Below are positions 48,263-58,131 of a stretch of 64,000 nt of DNA, piece by piece. The DNA comes from Pyricularia pennisetigena (taxonomy: Eukaryota > Ascomycota > Sordariomycetes > Magnaporthales > Pyriculariaceae), in assembly GCF_004337985.1 (NCBI RefSeq), contig NC_043741.1, forward strand, positions 2,174,269-2,238,268. Reading direction: 5' to 3'. Below the pieces are notes generated by a model, which was not told the DNA's origin, ran no database searches, and was given only the letters and a program-made list of their open reading frames with translations. Both the position numbers and the translations under genes were made by a program. Positions within the stretch are counted from its first letter, which is position 1. Each line of letters opens with the position of its first letter.

Positions 48263-50388
48263 TGCGATGCTCAGAGTGTTGCAATTGGGCACCTGCTTCA
48301 TCAAATATTGGGAACTATCTACATGGGTCAAAAAATTAAAATAAAAAAGGCCATCCCGCTAGTCCAGCAACGAACGACATTTGGACATTTTCCTAAGCCG
48401 CGCAAGCCGTCTTCACTTTGGTTGCAGTTTTTTATTTCCGAGGAAGACATTTCCGAAATTAGTCGGACGTGAAATCCCTCCTTCCATTTTTGTGCCAAGG
48501 TAGTGTGGCATGAGGTCATTAAGTTTGTCTTTTTTTTTTTCGGCATGTGGGCGAAATGTGCTCAGTCTTTGATAGAAGAGGCCGCGTAAGTTGGCGGTTC
48601 ATGTGTGCAGTGAAGTGTTACCAGTACAGCCCCCGGAGCTAGCGACCTTTTTTTGATAGAGAGAGATACGATGGGTGTTAATTCGAGTCGCTGCAATGAG
48701 AAATTAGACTCTGCAACACTAATGTCGTTTACAATGACCCTTTGCGTTTGAGTTTGTCATGTCTGTCTATCTATACGTACTCTGGTTTAGCATAGGTCGA
48801 CAAATAATGATTCCTACATAGTTGTTCAATGCCTGAGGCGGCGAGAACACCAAGTCCGGCTTCAGGGTAACAGTAGTTAGTTACACGGTGGAAGGCGCAG
48901 GAGCAAGGAGATGGCGGCCTGTGACCCACCACCCCTTTCCAGCAACCTTCAGCGAACGGCACGCTACGGTAATTTCCCGCCTGGGCTGTTGCGTTGCGTC
49001 GTGCAAATACGAACAATGGAAATCCGAAGGAACAGAGAGACAAAAAAACCAAAAAACCAAAAAACCAAAAAAAAAAAGGGACAACATCACCGAAATGCGC
49101 AATGCTCCCCAAACTTGACAAGGATGCATCTAGTAACGCGGACAGTGGGCGGCAGCGGCAGGCCATGCATGTATGATATGCAACCTCGAGCATGGAAGCA
49201 ATTGTCGATTCCCTTTGTGCGTAACGGTTCCGCTGCCAAGCACTCAATTAATTGGACCCTTCAATTGATATCATGTGCCCCAAGAGCTTATTGTTTTTGC
49301 CTATGGTCAGAGAAGTAGATCATATACCGTGCTCGGAAACTTTTTCATCATGGGCGGCTTACTTGAGCGCATCGAAGGTGGGTGAAGGATGATGGTAAAG
49401 AATCAGTATACTGACTGCACTTAACTAGCTCAGTATTTTACAACAGACGCTGGTTTTTGATCACAGTTTCGCCGTTACTCTTTTCACTTTTGGTGCATTA
49501 CCAAGTACAGATCATTTCATCGATGCAAAGTTGGGGTTCATTGAGAAAGAAGCATATATCTATCCCTCAGGTCAACCGGTTTCAGAGTGGTTAGTGGGTG
49601 CTGTCGAGTTCTTGGCTCCCCGTTGATCAAACGAAGCCAGGCTTGAGGAGTCGCCACTACCCCCCCTCTGGCTTGGCTGTCAGGGTCGTCGACCTGTTAG
49701 GGTGCCATTGGCGTTCCTGGCTTGGCTGGGTTGGTGCCTACAGCGGAGCGCGAGTCTACTCCACCGGCCTCCCACATCCCCTATCTTTCACTGCCGCATT
49801 TCGCGGCTAATCGTCATCTCGTCCTCCTTGGCCACCGCCGTCATCACACCTTTTTTCTTACCTCCGGTACTCCACCTCTTTCACTCCCCGGTGAGCTGGA
49901 GCCGTCCCGCTCTGGTAGTGGTACTGTTTGGAGACTATTGTTTTCCTGGGTCATGATTCCCTGTTATTTAATTTTTTATCTTTTTTTTTTGATTTCTTTA
50001 CTTTCTCTTTTCCACTGCCCAGTTTCGTGTTTTCTTCTTCTTTCCTTTCCTTAAATATAACTTGTATCGATCGGATCTAATCCAGGCTAGCCTTGCTAGT
50101 CTCATCGTTGTGGGAAAGCTCAATCAATACGCTACCAGAACAGACCCAGGTATATCGACTTGGTCTAGCTTGACGACGCGTACGACACTAAGAATAACTC
50201 CTGGACGACGTTGGCTTAGCTCGGGCTGTGGTCACTGCCTCCGCCCTGATTCACACGGATTACAGTACTTTGCTTCAAAAGTCCCCTAATATAACGACAG
50301 GGTCCCCATACTTTGCCCTTTCATCCTCATGTTGCCTTGGGATTCAAGGTGAAGCCATCACTGGGCAAGCTACCCTGCCGCCGCCGCC
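48263..50388. other. Intergenic region of 2.1 kb, no gene seen
   Basis: Includes a short AAAAAACC-type tandem repeat at 49042-49078. A pyrimidine-rich stretch at 49780-50050 is probably promoter or 5' leader of the SGNH-like gene. Minus-strand frames with aromatic runs (48771-49247) are produced by the simple repeat. Confidence 0.5.
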
Positions 50389-52208
50389 ATGGTTGCCATC
50401 AATGGCTCCTCACAATACCAGTACATGTCCCTGGACGGACAACACAGTTTCTTCGACCGATCTGGCTGCCGCGCAGTGCTTGGCTGGCTGTCGAGTCGGG
50501 TGTTCCGCAGCGGCCACAAGCTGATCCTTCAGACGATCGCCTGTATAGCTGCGATTCTTCTCCTTACGCATTCTCTACCGCAACGCGCCTCTGATGTCGC
50601 CTTGGGGCGGGGATATAGCGAATGGATCGGATGGGCTAGGGGCAAGGCGAGTGAAGCCGTCGGTGACTCGAGTGAGGCTGCAGGCCTCAGGGTTGTTGTC
50701 TTTGGCGCAAGCGATATAGCCACCCTTCCAGATATCAAGAAGGGTGACATGGCATGGCCCGAGGTCATGTGCGAAGAGGTTGGTGATCTACTTTTTCTGT
50801 TTACATGCCGAGCTTTTTTTTTTTTTTTTTCTTCTTTTTCTCCTCTCTCTCTCTCTCGGTTGCGCTGCTGCTAACAAAGTTACAAAATTGCCAGTTGGAA
50901 TGTACGACGTACATATCGTTGGTGCCGAAACCGCCGACGCGGTCATTATCCTCCAACAGCCTGTACGCTGCCGCCGTGGACCAGCTTGTAAAGGCTTCGC
51001 CCAAAGATAAGACCTCATCGCCAGGCCGCGATTACTCGTTCTACCCGGATCACTTTCCCGTGCCATGGCACGTACCGGACTTCAGCATGCAGGTATCTGA
51101 ATTCCTCTCTCGACCAAAGCCGAAGAAATCTCCAAAGGAGACGATTTGGGTCTTCAACTTCGGTCACTGGGATGTTTGGAACCTGGCGGCGCTTCCTCTC
51201 AGAACCAGCCAGGCTGTGGTTGACCAAATGGTCGAGGATATCATGGTGAACATCGAGAAGCTTTTCAAAGCCTCATCCAACGAGGCGTCTATTGCATACT
51301 CCAACTTCCGAGCCCGGGACGACGACTCGAGACCAGATTACCTCCCGAAGCTGCGGCAACCTGCCGTGACAGTTGGCGACGGCGCCAAGGCTGTCCCCGA
51401 CCAGCAGATTGGCGAGCCGTTCCGCATCATTGTTCCCATGATTTTCGACGCAACCTTGACGCCGGGGTGGAAGACGGAGAGGCCCGACCTGCCACCTGCG
51501 CACTCCAAGGCCGAGCAAATGCGAAATGCCGCAACGTTGACGGAGCGCTGGAACAACAAGCTTCAGAGTGCCGTCGAAGACTGGGTGAGGACCAGTGATG
51601 CGGAGTCTGCGCTCCAGGCGGAAGAGGAGGAGGACGACGACAACGAAGAAGCACCCCAACCGACGACAACATCTCAGACCGGCGCTGACACGGCTACGTC
51701 AGCCACAGCCGCGCCTTCTTCGGCAGTTCCTCTTATTCGGGACGCAATAATCTACGATCTACAAGAGTACGTGACCGAGATGATTGCAGAGCGTCAGCTT
51801 CGCGATCACGGCTATGTCGATCAGAATGGCGTCGGGGGGCGCCCTGAAGAAAAGATGTTCCACGAGGTTGTCTCTCCTTGTGTCAATACGACCATCAAAA
51901 AGCCCAAGACGATCAACACTTCATTGGCACTGCCCAAGGAAGAACAACAAGAAGAAGAAGGAGAAGATGAAGAAGACGAGGACATGCCGAACAACAGACG
52001 ACGTTCGATGCGGGTGGCCAGGGACGCAGCCAACGACAAGGACGAGAGGCCTTCTCAGTCCAGTGGCCTGTGCAAAGATCCGAACGAGCATTTGTTTTAC
52101 GACTCGCTATCCCTCTCATCCCGTGCCATCGATGAAATTGGCAAGGAGACGGCGGAGCTGGTCGTAGCAAACATGACGCTGCGGGGATTTTGGTCGAATC
52201 CCTCATGA
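50389..52208 (+). CDS. Membrane-anchored SGNH/GDSL-hydrolase-like protein
   Basis: 567 aa from exons 50389-50778 and 50895-52208 (donor GTTGGT, acceptor TTGCCAG). One hydrophobic segment near residues 46-62 (LILQTIACIAAILLLTH) after a short basic N-terminus gives a type II membrane topology with a large lumenal or outer domain. The block-I-like motif is RVVVFGASDIATLPD (Ser about 108, with Ala where GDSL has Asp). Next come MAWPEVMCEELECTTYISLV, FNFGHWDVWNLA, and a final DPNEHLFYDSLSLSSRAIDE that resembles block V. An acidic low-complexity insert (about residues 360-400) and a second acidic/basic insert (about 490-520) interrupt the domain. Hydrolase activity is inferred from weak motif similarity only; the nucleophile assignment is uncertain. 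Confidence 0.72.
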
Positions 52209-53011
52209 AAGCTTGAATTGCTAGCACATTGTTTCCTTGTGTTTTTGGCCATCTCATTTGTTTAATATTTGGTTACGAAGCATACATGTAGACGGGCGGA
52301 TCTAGCATCTCTTTTCGAAAAAATCGAAGCGGCCGTGTGCAAACCCGTCTACATATGGGATTGGCGTTTTAGGGTGGGATTTTGGGTTCTGGATCAAAGG
52401 ATATTCGACAACATACGTATATATGTGTATATACTTTTTTTTCAATCTCTTTTTGTCATTTGAGATGATTCTTGACTGGGCGTATCATTGGCAGAGTTTG
52501 GGGTTGTTAAGCGAATACACTCTGCTTGAGCAATGAAGGGCCAAGACATTGACGGTGTCGCGTGTCGATTTACCATAGTAGGAAACAGAAAAACACATGA
52601 ACGTGAAACGGGGCCAGCAATCCACGTGATCTCGCCGAGTATTTAGCCCCACCTTCACTAGTGTAGCTCTCGCTTCTGGGCATCAGTTGGTAGGATCAGT
52701 TTGTTTATGTTTACAGCAGTCGTTTATAGCAATTTCTCATCCAATAAGTCGTCACTTTGTCGTGAGAAAGCAACCTCACAAGGTGACAACTTACAACCAC
52801 GGAAATAATGAGATTTTGCTTGCGCTGTGCCGTCGCAGAGGATTTGAATACTTGGAAAACTGTTTTTCTTTTTCTTTTTAAATTTGATCCCCCGAATTGC
52901 TATCTGAATCCCTCATGAGTTGAAGTGGGCACTACAATCTACAAGAAGCTCGGACGGGATACCATTGCACCCATCACCCTTATCCATTCGGAGCAAGGAA
53001 AAAAAAGAAAG
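52209..53011. other. Intergenic region, no gene seen
   Basis: About 800 bp between two + strand genes; A/T-rich. It should hold the 3' end of the SGNH-like transcript and the Med18 promoter. Confidence 0.5.
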
Positions 53012-54055
53012 ATGCAGGACCTCTTCCTGACCACTTTCGTGAGGGGCGGCGACGACTTTGAGCGAGCCTGCGCGGTCCTCCAGGCCGTAGCCAACATGAG
53101 CGGATGGCACAGCCTGCACCGCGTCGTCTTCTACAGCGGCCCGCTGCCGCCCAGGGGCTTCCCCAACTCGCGATCCGCCCAGCCCGTGAACCAGGCGCCC
53201 GGCGCCAAGCCGTCGCCGCAGCAGCTGCAGCAGACGGCCGCGCTCTGGGCCTCGCTGAACCAGGCCCTGACCAAGACGTCGTACATCATGCAGGCGCGCT
53301 ACGAGGTTTTCAAGGATCGAGATTTTGTCGGAGTGTTGAATGAAGCTGATGCCTCGGCGGCGGATGGTGAAGCGTGAGTCTGGTGTTGCGCCCTCGTGAC
53401 GCTGGGCTGGACTGCAGAGCTGACTGACTTTATTTTGGATTCTTTCTTTCTTTTCTTTCTGTGCGACTTTTTAGTGAGCTTAACAGGTCTACTGGGACTC
53501 TGCGATGGACTGATCTACCCATCAAACAACCCGATAACAACCCCGTCACCCAACGCAAGAGGATCGATATCACAGATCACAAGAACCTGATCGCAGTCCT
53601 CAAAGACAACAACCACACGTAAGTTGACCAACTCATGCAAGCGTCCGACCTGTCATTTTCTGAGCTGACACCAACGGCCATGTAAAAAAAGATACAAGAG
53701 TGAGGCGATCGAGGAGTCTGTCAGCTATTACATCGACAGCGTGGAAATCACCCTCGTCCGGCATTACAAGCTTCCCGACTCAACGCAGCCCCTCACCAGT
53801 CTTCCAACGTGGCCGTCCCTGCAGCTGGTCGACCCCGCGGGCACCTGGATGCTGTTCCTCCGGATCACAGTGCATGAGGAAAACTCGTATGACAAGATCA
53901 AGGAGGCCCAAGAGGAGCTGCAGCGAGTCCGGGATCAGCTCGGAGGCGTCTTCGAATTCAAAGTGTACGATAGGAGGGTTCACGACACTCGGATCATTCA
54001 GCAGGCCAGTAACATGCCGGCGCCGCTTCCACAAATACAGAGAGCTAGGGGTTGA
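53012..54055 (+). CDS. MED18: Mediator complex subunit 18 (Srb5)
   Basis: Head-module subunit of Mediator, needed for RNA polymerase II activation. It is 289 aa from exons 53012-53373, 53475-53618 and 53692-54055. The start MQDLFLTTFVRGGDDFERAC matches the usual Med18 opening; an in-frame ATG at 52925 would add an unlikely basic leader. Further Med18 signatures are LHRVVFYSGPLPPRGFP, then ELNRSTGTLRWTDLPIKQPD across intron 1, and the C-terminal FLRITVHEENSYDKIKEAQE with GGVFEFKVYDRRVHDTRI. Length fits filamentous fungal Med18. It is convergent with the GH43 gene. Confidence 0.9.
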
Positions 54056-54347
54056 TTTGATATTTGAACCTGTGGCGTTATCGAGAGATGCTTTTCTCTT
54101 TTTCCTTTGGTCATGTCTCATGCTCGTCTGAGGGTTTTAATGACTGGGAATCTAAACGAAACGAAATGGAAACCGAAGCGAACAAAAAAGACTGGAGAAG
54201 TAGTTGGATGCGACCCTTGCCGTGAATCGCGTCCAATATTGCAATTTCTTTCTGTTATGGTCAATGATACCCGCTCGTCTAGTCTAGTAATACTAGAAAA
54301 AAATTTCCATAGTCGTCATTTTTTTTTTTTTTTTTTTTACTCTGCCG

Positions 54348-55382
54348 TCACTGTACAGTGCAAGAGTCTCTGGTACGCCGGCCCGACACAACGCCAGGAT
54401 GATGATGACGCCCACCATGTCCCTGGCCAGAGCAACATATCTCGGTCGCATGCGGGCCGAAACAAGCTGCGCCGAGCTCCAGGACCCTCGCCTTTCGATT
54501 CGCCCAGCCCTGGCCGTACTCTGCAGTCGCGTGGTAGATGCAGTAAACGCTCTGGTGGTTGAGAGGGTTCGGCAGGAAGCTGGCGTGGCCGGGCCCGTAG
54601 GGGCCGGGGCACTCGCGGTGGCTGACGAGCAGGGGCGTGGGCCTCTTGACCCAGGCGGCGGGATCGAGCGGGTCGGGGCCGACGAGAGCCAGCAGGGCCA
54701 GGCGATACTCGCTGGTCCAGCTGCCGTGGGCAGAGTAGACGATGCCGCGGAAGACGCCGGCGACGTCGAGCCAGGTGGGGCCCTCGTTGACGCCGCGGCG
54801 GCCGCCGTCGGGCCGCTCCCACGGCAGCCGCGCCTGCGAGATGCAGACCAGGGTCTCGGGCGCCGCCTCCTCGGGGCTCCGCATCCGGATCAGGAACAGG
54901 TCCTGCTGCGTGTCGGAGCGGTCGCCCGGCGGCCAGCCCGACCAGCAGCAGTAGAGCTCGCGGCCGCCGCCGTCCGGGCTGAACACGGTCGCGTCGATGG
55001 CCCACTGGTCCGCCGGCATGCCGCGCACCGGGCCCAGGAACTCCCAGTCCGCCGCCACCATGGGGTCGTTCTGCCCCGCCGCGCACCGCAGCACCGTCGT
55101 CCGGTGGCCCGCGTTGCCCTCTTCCGGCGGCGCCCCGCACGTGTACACGTACCACCGCCCCGCCAGGTAGTGCAGCTCCGGCGCCCAGATGTTGGCCGAC
55201 CACGCCGAGCCCGCCGCCGGCTGCCAGATGATCGACTTGGCGCAGCTGCCAAAGTCCTCGAGCGTCGGCGACGACCATATCTCGATGCGGTTGTCGAGCG
55301 TGAAGGTCAGGTAGAATCGGCCGTTGGCTGCCACGACCCAGGGGTCGGGCGTGTCGACGTCGCAGATTGGGCGGTTTGACAT
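54348..55382 (-). CDS. Glycoside hydrolase family 43 enzyme, non-secreted
   Basis: Five-bladed beta-propeller glycosidase (xylosidase/arabinofuranosidase type), 344 aa, a single exon. The start MSNRPICDVDTPDPWVVAA has no signal peptide, so a cytoplasmic enzyme acting on imported oligosaccharides or glycosides is likely. Family residues visible: general-base Asp in DTPDPWVV (about residue 13), IWAPELHYLAGRWYVY, the pKa-modulating Asp130 in WAIDATVF, and the general-acid Glu200 in VNEGP. The last 25 residues (after HATEICC) are His/Arg-rich and unlike the family; an unrecognised 3' intron could explain this. The sequence is very GC-rich, so long antisense frames exist but are not credible. Followed upstream by a co-oriented acyltransferase. 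Confidence 0.86.
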   Translation of the reverse strand: MSNRPICDVDTPDPWVVAANGRFYLTFTLDNRIEIWSSPTLEDFGSCAKSIIWQPAAGSAWSANIWAPELHYLAGRWYVYTCGAPPEEGNAGHRTTVLRCAAGQNDPMVAADWEFLGPVRGMPADQWAIDATVFSPDGGGRELYCCWSGWPPGDRSDTQQDLFLIRMRSPEEAAPETLVCISQARLPWERPDGGRRGVNEGPTWLDVAGVFRGIVYSAHGSWTSEYRLALLALVGPDPLDPAAWVKRPTPLLVSHRECPGPYGPGHASFLPNPLNHQSVYCIYHATAEYGQGWANRKARVLELGAACFGPHATEICCSGQGHGGRHHHPGVVSGRRTRDSCTVQ

Positions 55383-55696
55383 TTTTTTTTTTTGTGGTGA
55401 ATAGACAATTTAGACAAGGACTCGCTTCTTCTGAATAACTTGCAAATATCTCGGCATTTGACAACCAAAGACAAACAGAAAATAAAAATAAAAACGCTGG
55501 CTACGCTTGTAGTGCTCAGGCTCGACTCCTCTGCTCCCGTTAAACAATCATATGGGTTCAGTTCAGCATATTAACCTGTTGATGAAATGCATGCTCACAA
55601 AGTTGCACGTCATCCTTCGTTTCAGTCAAAGAGTCCCAATGTTTCAGCGTCAAGAAAGACAACAAAAATAAGCTTGGCAGCAAAAGTGCATCAGAG
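55383..55696. other. Short spacer between acyltransferase and GH43
   Basis: 314 bp holding the 3' end of the acyltransferase transcript and the GH43 promoter (both on -). A T run (55382-55393) sits immediately before the GH43 start. Confidence 0.5.
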
Positions 55697-57603
55697 TCAT
55701 GATATGACATGGCTGTCGAGCTCCTTGTCCACAAAAGCCATGAATTCATCCCACTTTCCCGTGACCCTCGGCGCCTCGAGCCAATAGTTGCCGTGACCAT
55801 CCCTGCCCTGAATCGTGAAACAATCCGGGGGGCTGATGGGGCTGCTGAGGCCTTGGACGTACCACGGCCTGCACGGAGGCGCGCCGTCGTCGGCGCCGCC
55901 GCCACCACCAGCTCCAGCTTCACCAGCACCACCAGCACCTGTGCGCGCCGGCCCCAGGTCCAGCTGGAAGAGGTCCGCCTTGGACCAGTTCGTGGCCGAC
56001 AGGTGCACCATGTCGTTGTCGCCAAAGAAGATCATGGGAAAGGGCAGCCGCGACCTCCTCCTCATGGCAAAGTACGCCTCGTGCTGGGCCCGCGTGCCCT
56101 GCGCCGCAATGGCCCGCCGCACCTCCACCGCCACGTCGCACAGGCGCCCCTCGGTGACGTCGCCGGCCTTGAGCAGGACGTTGCAGTACGAGAAGGCGTT
56201 GCCCATGTATGGCCTGTCTTCGCTGGCTGGAGGGAACAGGTCTCCTTGAAAGGCTTTGATCATGTTCATGGTGAACATGACTACGACCTAGAAAGCAGCA
56301 GGTTTTTAGTCCAAGGGTATGGGAGAAGAGATACTGGTGTTGAAAAAAAAAGAGAGAGGAAGAGAAATGGGTTGAACCTACGGTCGTGCTGGGCTTCAGA
56401 TTCCTGGGCACGACGAGGCACCGCACGATCCACGCCAGGAGTATATCGCCCTCGGACAAAAACACCTTGGTGGGATCCTCGCCCCTCGCTGAGGCCTCGC
56501 CCCGCAGCGTCTCGACCGCCGCCTCCAGCCTCGGCTGCCAAAAGGCCCTTGGAGCGCACAAGACGCGCCACTCGTGTTTCCTGACCAGCATGTCGTACGC
56601 ATAGCCGCTCATCCACTTGAACAGGCCCAGGAGCCCGGCCTGCCTGCCCTCCAGGACGTGCGTCTCGGAGGCGGGCCGCGTGCCCGAGACCAGGGGCTCG
56701 AACGGATCGCTGTCGGCGCCAAAGGGGACGGGGACCCGGTCGGCGCGGCCCGCGAGCACCGCCGTCCAGGCCGCGCAGAGCTCCTTGAGCGCCATGATGT
56801 CCATAGCGACGTGCTGCCACTGCAGACAGACCAGAGTGGTGCCGCCGGCGAAGGCGTGCACGCGCAGGGCTACGGCGGGCCTGTCCTCGGAGGGGTCGGC
56901 GTACCAGTCGCCGATGCCGCTGGGGCGGTAGGGGCCGCCCCAGGACAGGTCGCCCAGCGCGAGCGGGTCGCTGATCAGCTGCGGCCTGTCGCTGGCCGGG
57001 TCCGGCCTCTTGATCTGCGCCGAGGCTGGGTGCTCCGAGAATGGCACGTCGTGCTGATGAGCCGAAAAGGCCACGGCCGGCCTTGCCGGGGTGAACTCGG
57101 AAGGTATGTGCCATTCGTGCCGGCCTGTTACTCTCTGTAGGTTTGTACGACTGTCAAAACACGTGTAATGGAGGCAGCGACGGGGAAGTTTCTTGGTGCG
57201 AATCCAGCAGATTTGTCCGTGATGGGACTGGACAAACTATACAGTAGATAATGACAAACATGAAATAAAAAGACAGGCTGCGGTCTAAAAGATGGATCTG
57301 TAGGAACAATTCCCCATCCCCAAAATGCACCATGAATAAAAAGGGTAGGACTCCACAGGAGCGCGTGTTTCGTACATTATATCTAATCCGGGCTCCCAGC
57401 TTCTGCCAGCCATCGCGCTTGATGAGATCCTCAAGCGAACCTCGCAGCCTCTCGGGATCGAGCACAGCATCATAGACAAACGACACGACCAGTGTGGTGT
57501 TGTGCACGAGTGCGTTGTCGTCGAGCGAGTTCATGGGGACCACCCGATCGCCCGGCAACGGGACCGGGGCCGACTTGGCGCTGCCGCGGAGCCATCGCAA
57601 CAT
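55697..57603 (-). CDS. BAHD-type acyltransferase (fungal transferase family)
   Basis: CoA-dependent acyltransferase of the family that includes trichothecene O-acetyltransferases and plant BAHD enzymes. It is 523 aa from exons 57376-57603, 56382-57134 and 55697-56287. The N-terminus MLRWLRGSAKSAPVPLPGD leads into VVPMNSLDDN and LEDLIKRDGWQKLGARI. The catalytic HxxxD is HVAMD in exon 2 (LQWQHVAMDIMALKELC). The structural DFGWG motif is degenerate: NWSKADLFQLDLGPA. A Gly/Ala-rich insert (GAGGAGEAGAGGGGGADDG) follows it, just before the C-terminal strands. Intron 1 is 241 nt, the longest proposed here; all joins are phase 0. The substrate is unknown. A Zn2Cys6 regulator lies immediately upstream on the same strand. 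Confidence 0.88.
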
Positions 57604-58131
57604 TGTCGGTCGGCTGAAGGCAAGGGGGTATTGTGTTCTGTGGGGGGCCACGAGATTCCGACACTGGTAGTTTGGTTGCACATAATCTTGTCGATCGACA
57701 CCAAGATGGAAGAAAAGAGAAAAAAAAAAAAAATAAAGGGAGAGTTACCGAGCGAGAAACGCGTGCAACACAAGAGCTAAAATCGCCCTGCAAACATTGG
57801 CGTAGACTTGCCCAGAAAAAAAAAAAAAAGACATGCAGGTATCGCTGAAAATAAAGTTTCAAAACTCATCCGGGCGTTCCACGGCCTCGGTCGATAGCAG
57901 GGATTGGGGTGCCATAGCCCCGGGCGACCCATTGACAGACCGGGACTATCCGGCTCCACCTGCGTACAAGAGTAAGTAATGAGCTCCATGGGGGAAGGAT
58001 GGGCAGCAAGCATCTCTACCAAGGACATTCTTTGATCTTTATGAAAAAAACCGTCATCATTCATATCAACTACAAGGAAACGTCATGCAACTGGCTGGCC
58101 TGGCCACGTTTAGGGCAAATGCCTCCTTCTT
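57604..58131. other. Spacer upstream of the acyltransferase
   Basis: 528 bp between the 3' end of the Zn2Cys6 gene and the start of the acyltransferase; A runs at 57719-57733 and 57816-57829. Presumably terminator plus promoter; no gene seen. Confidence 0.5.

Noticed and set aside
48771..49247. 158-codon - frame with an apparent membrane segment
   Set aside because: The hydrophobic stretch FFFWFFGFLVFL is produced by the AAAAAACC-type tandem repeat.
54399..55379. 326-codon + frame opposite the GH43 gene
   Set aside because: Exists because of strong GC3 on the minus strand; no domain content, while the minus frame has clear GH43 motifs.
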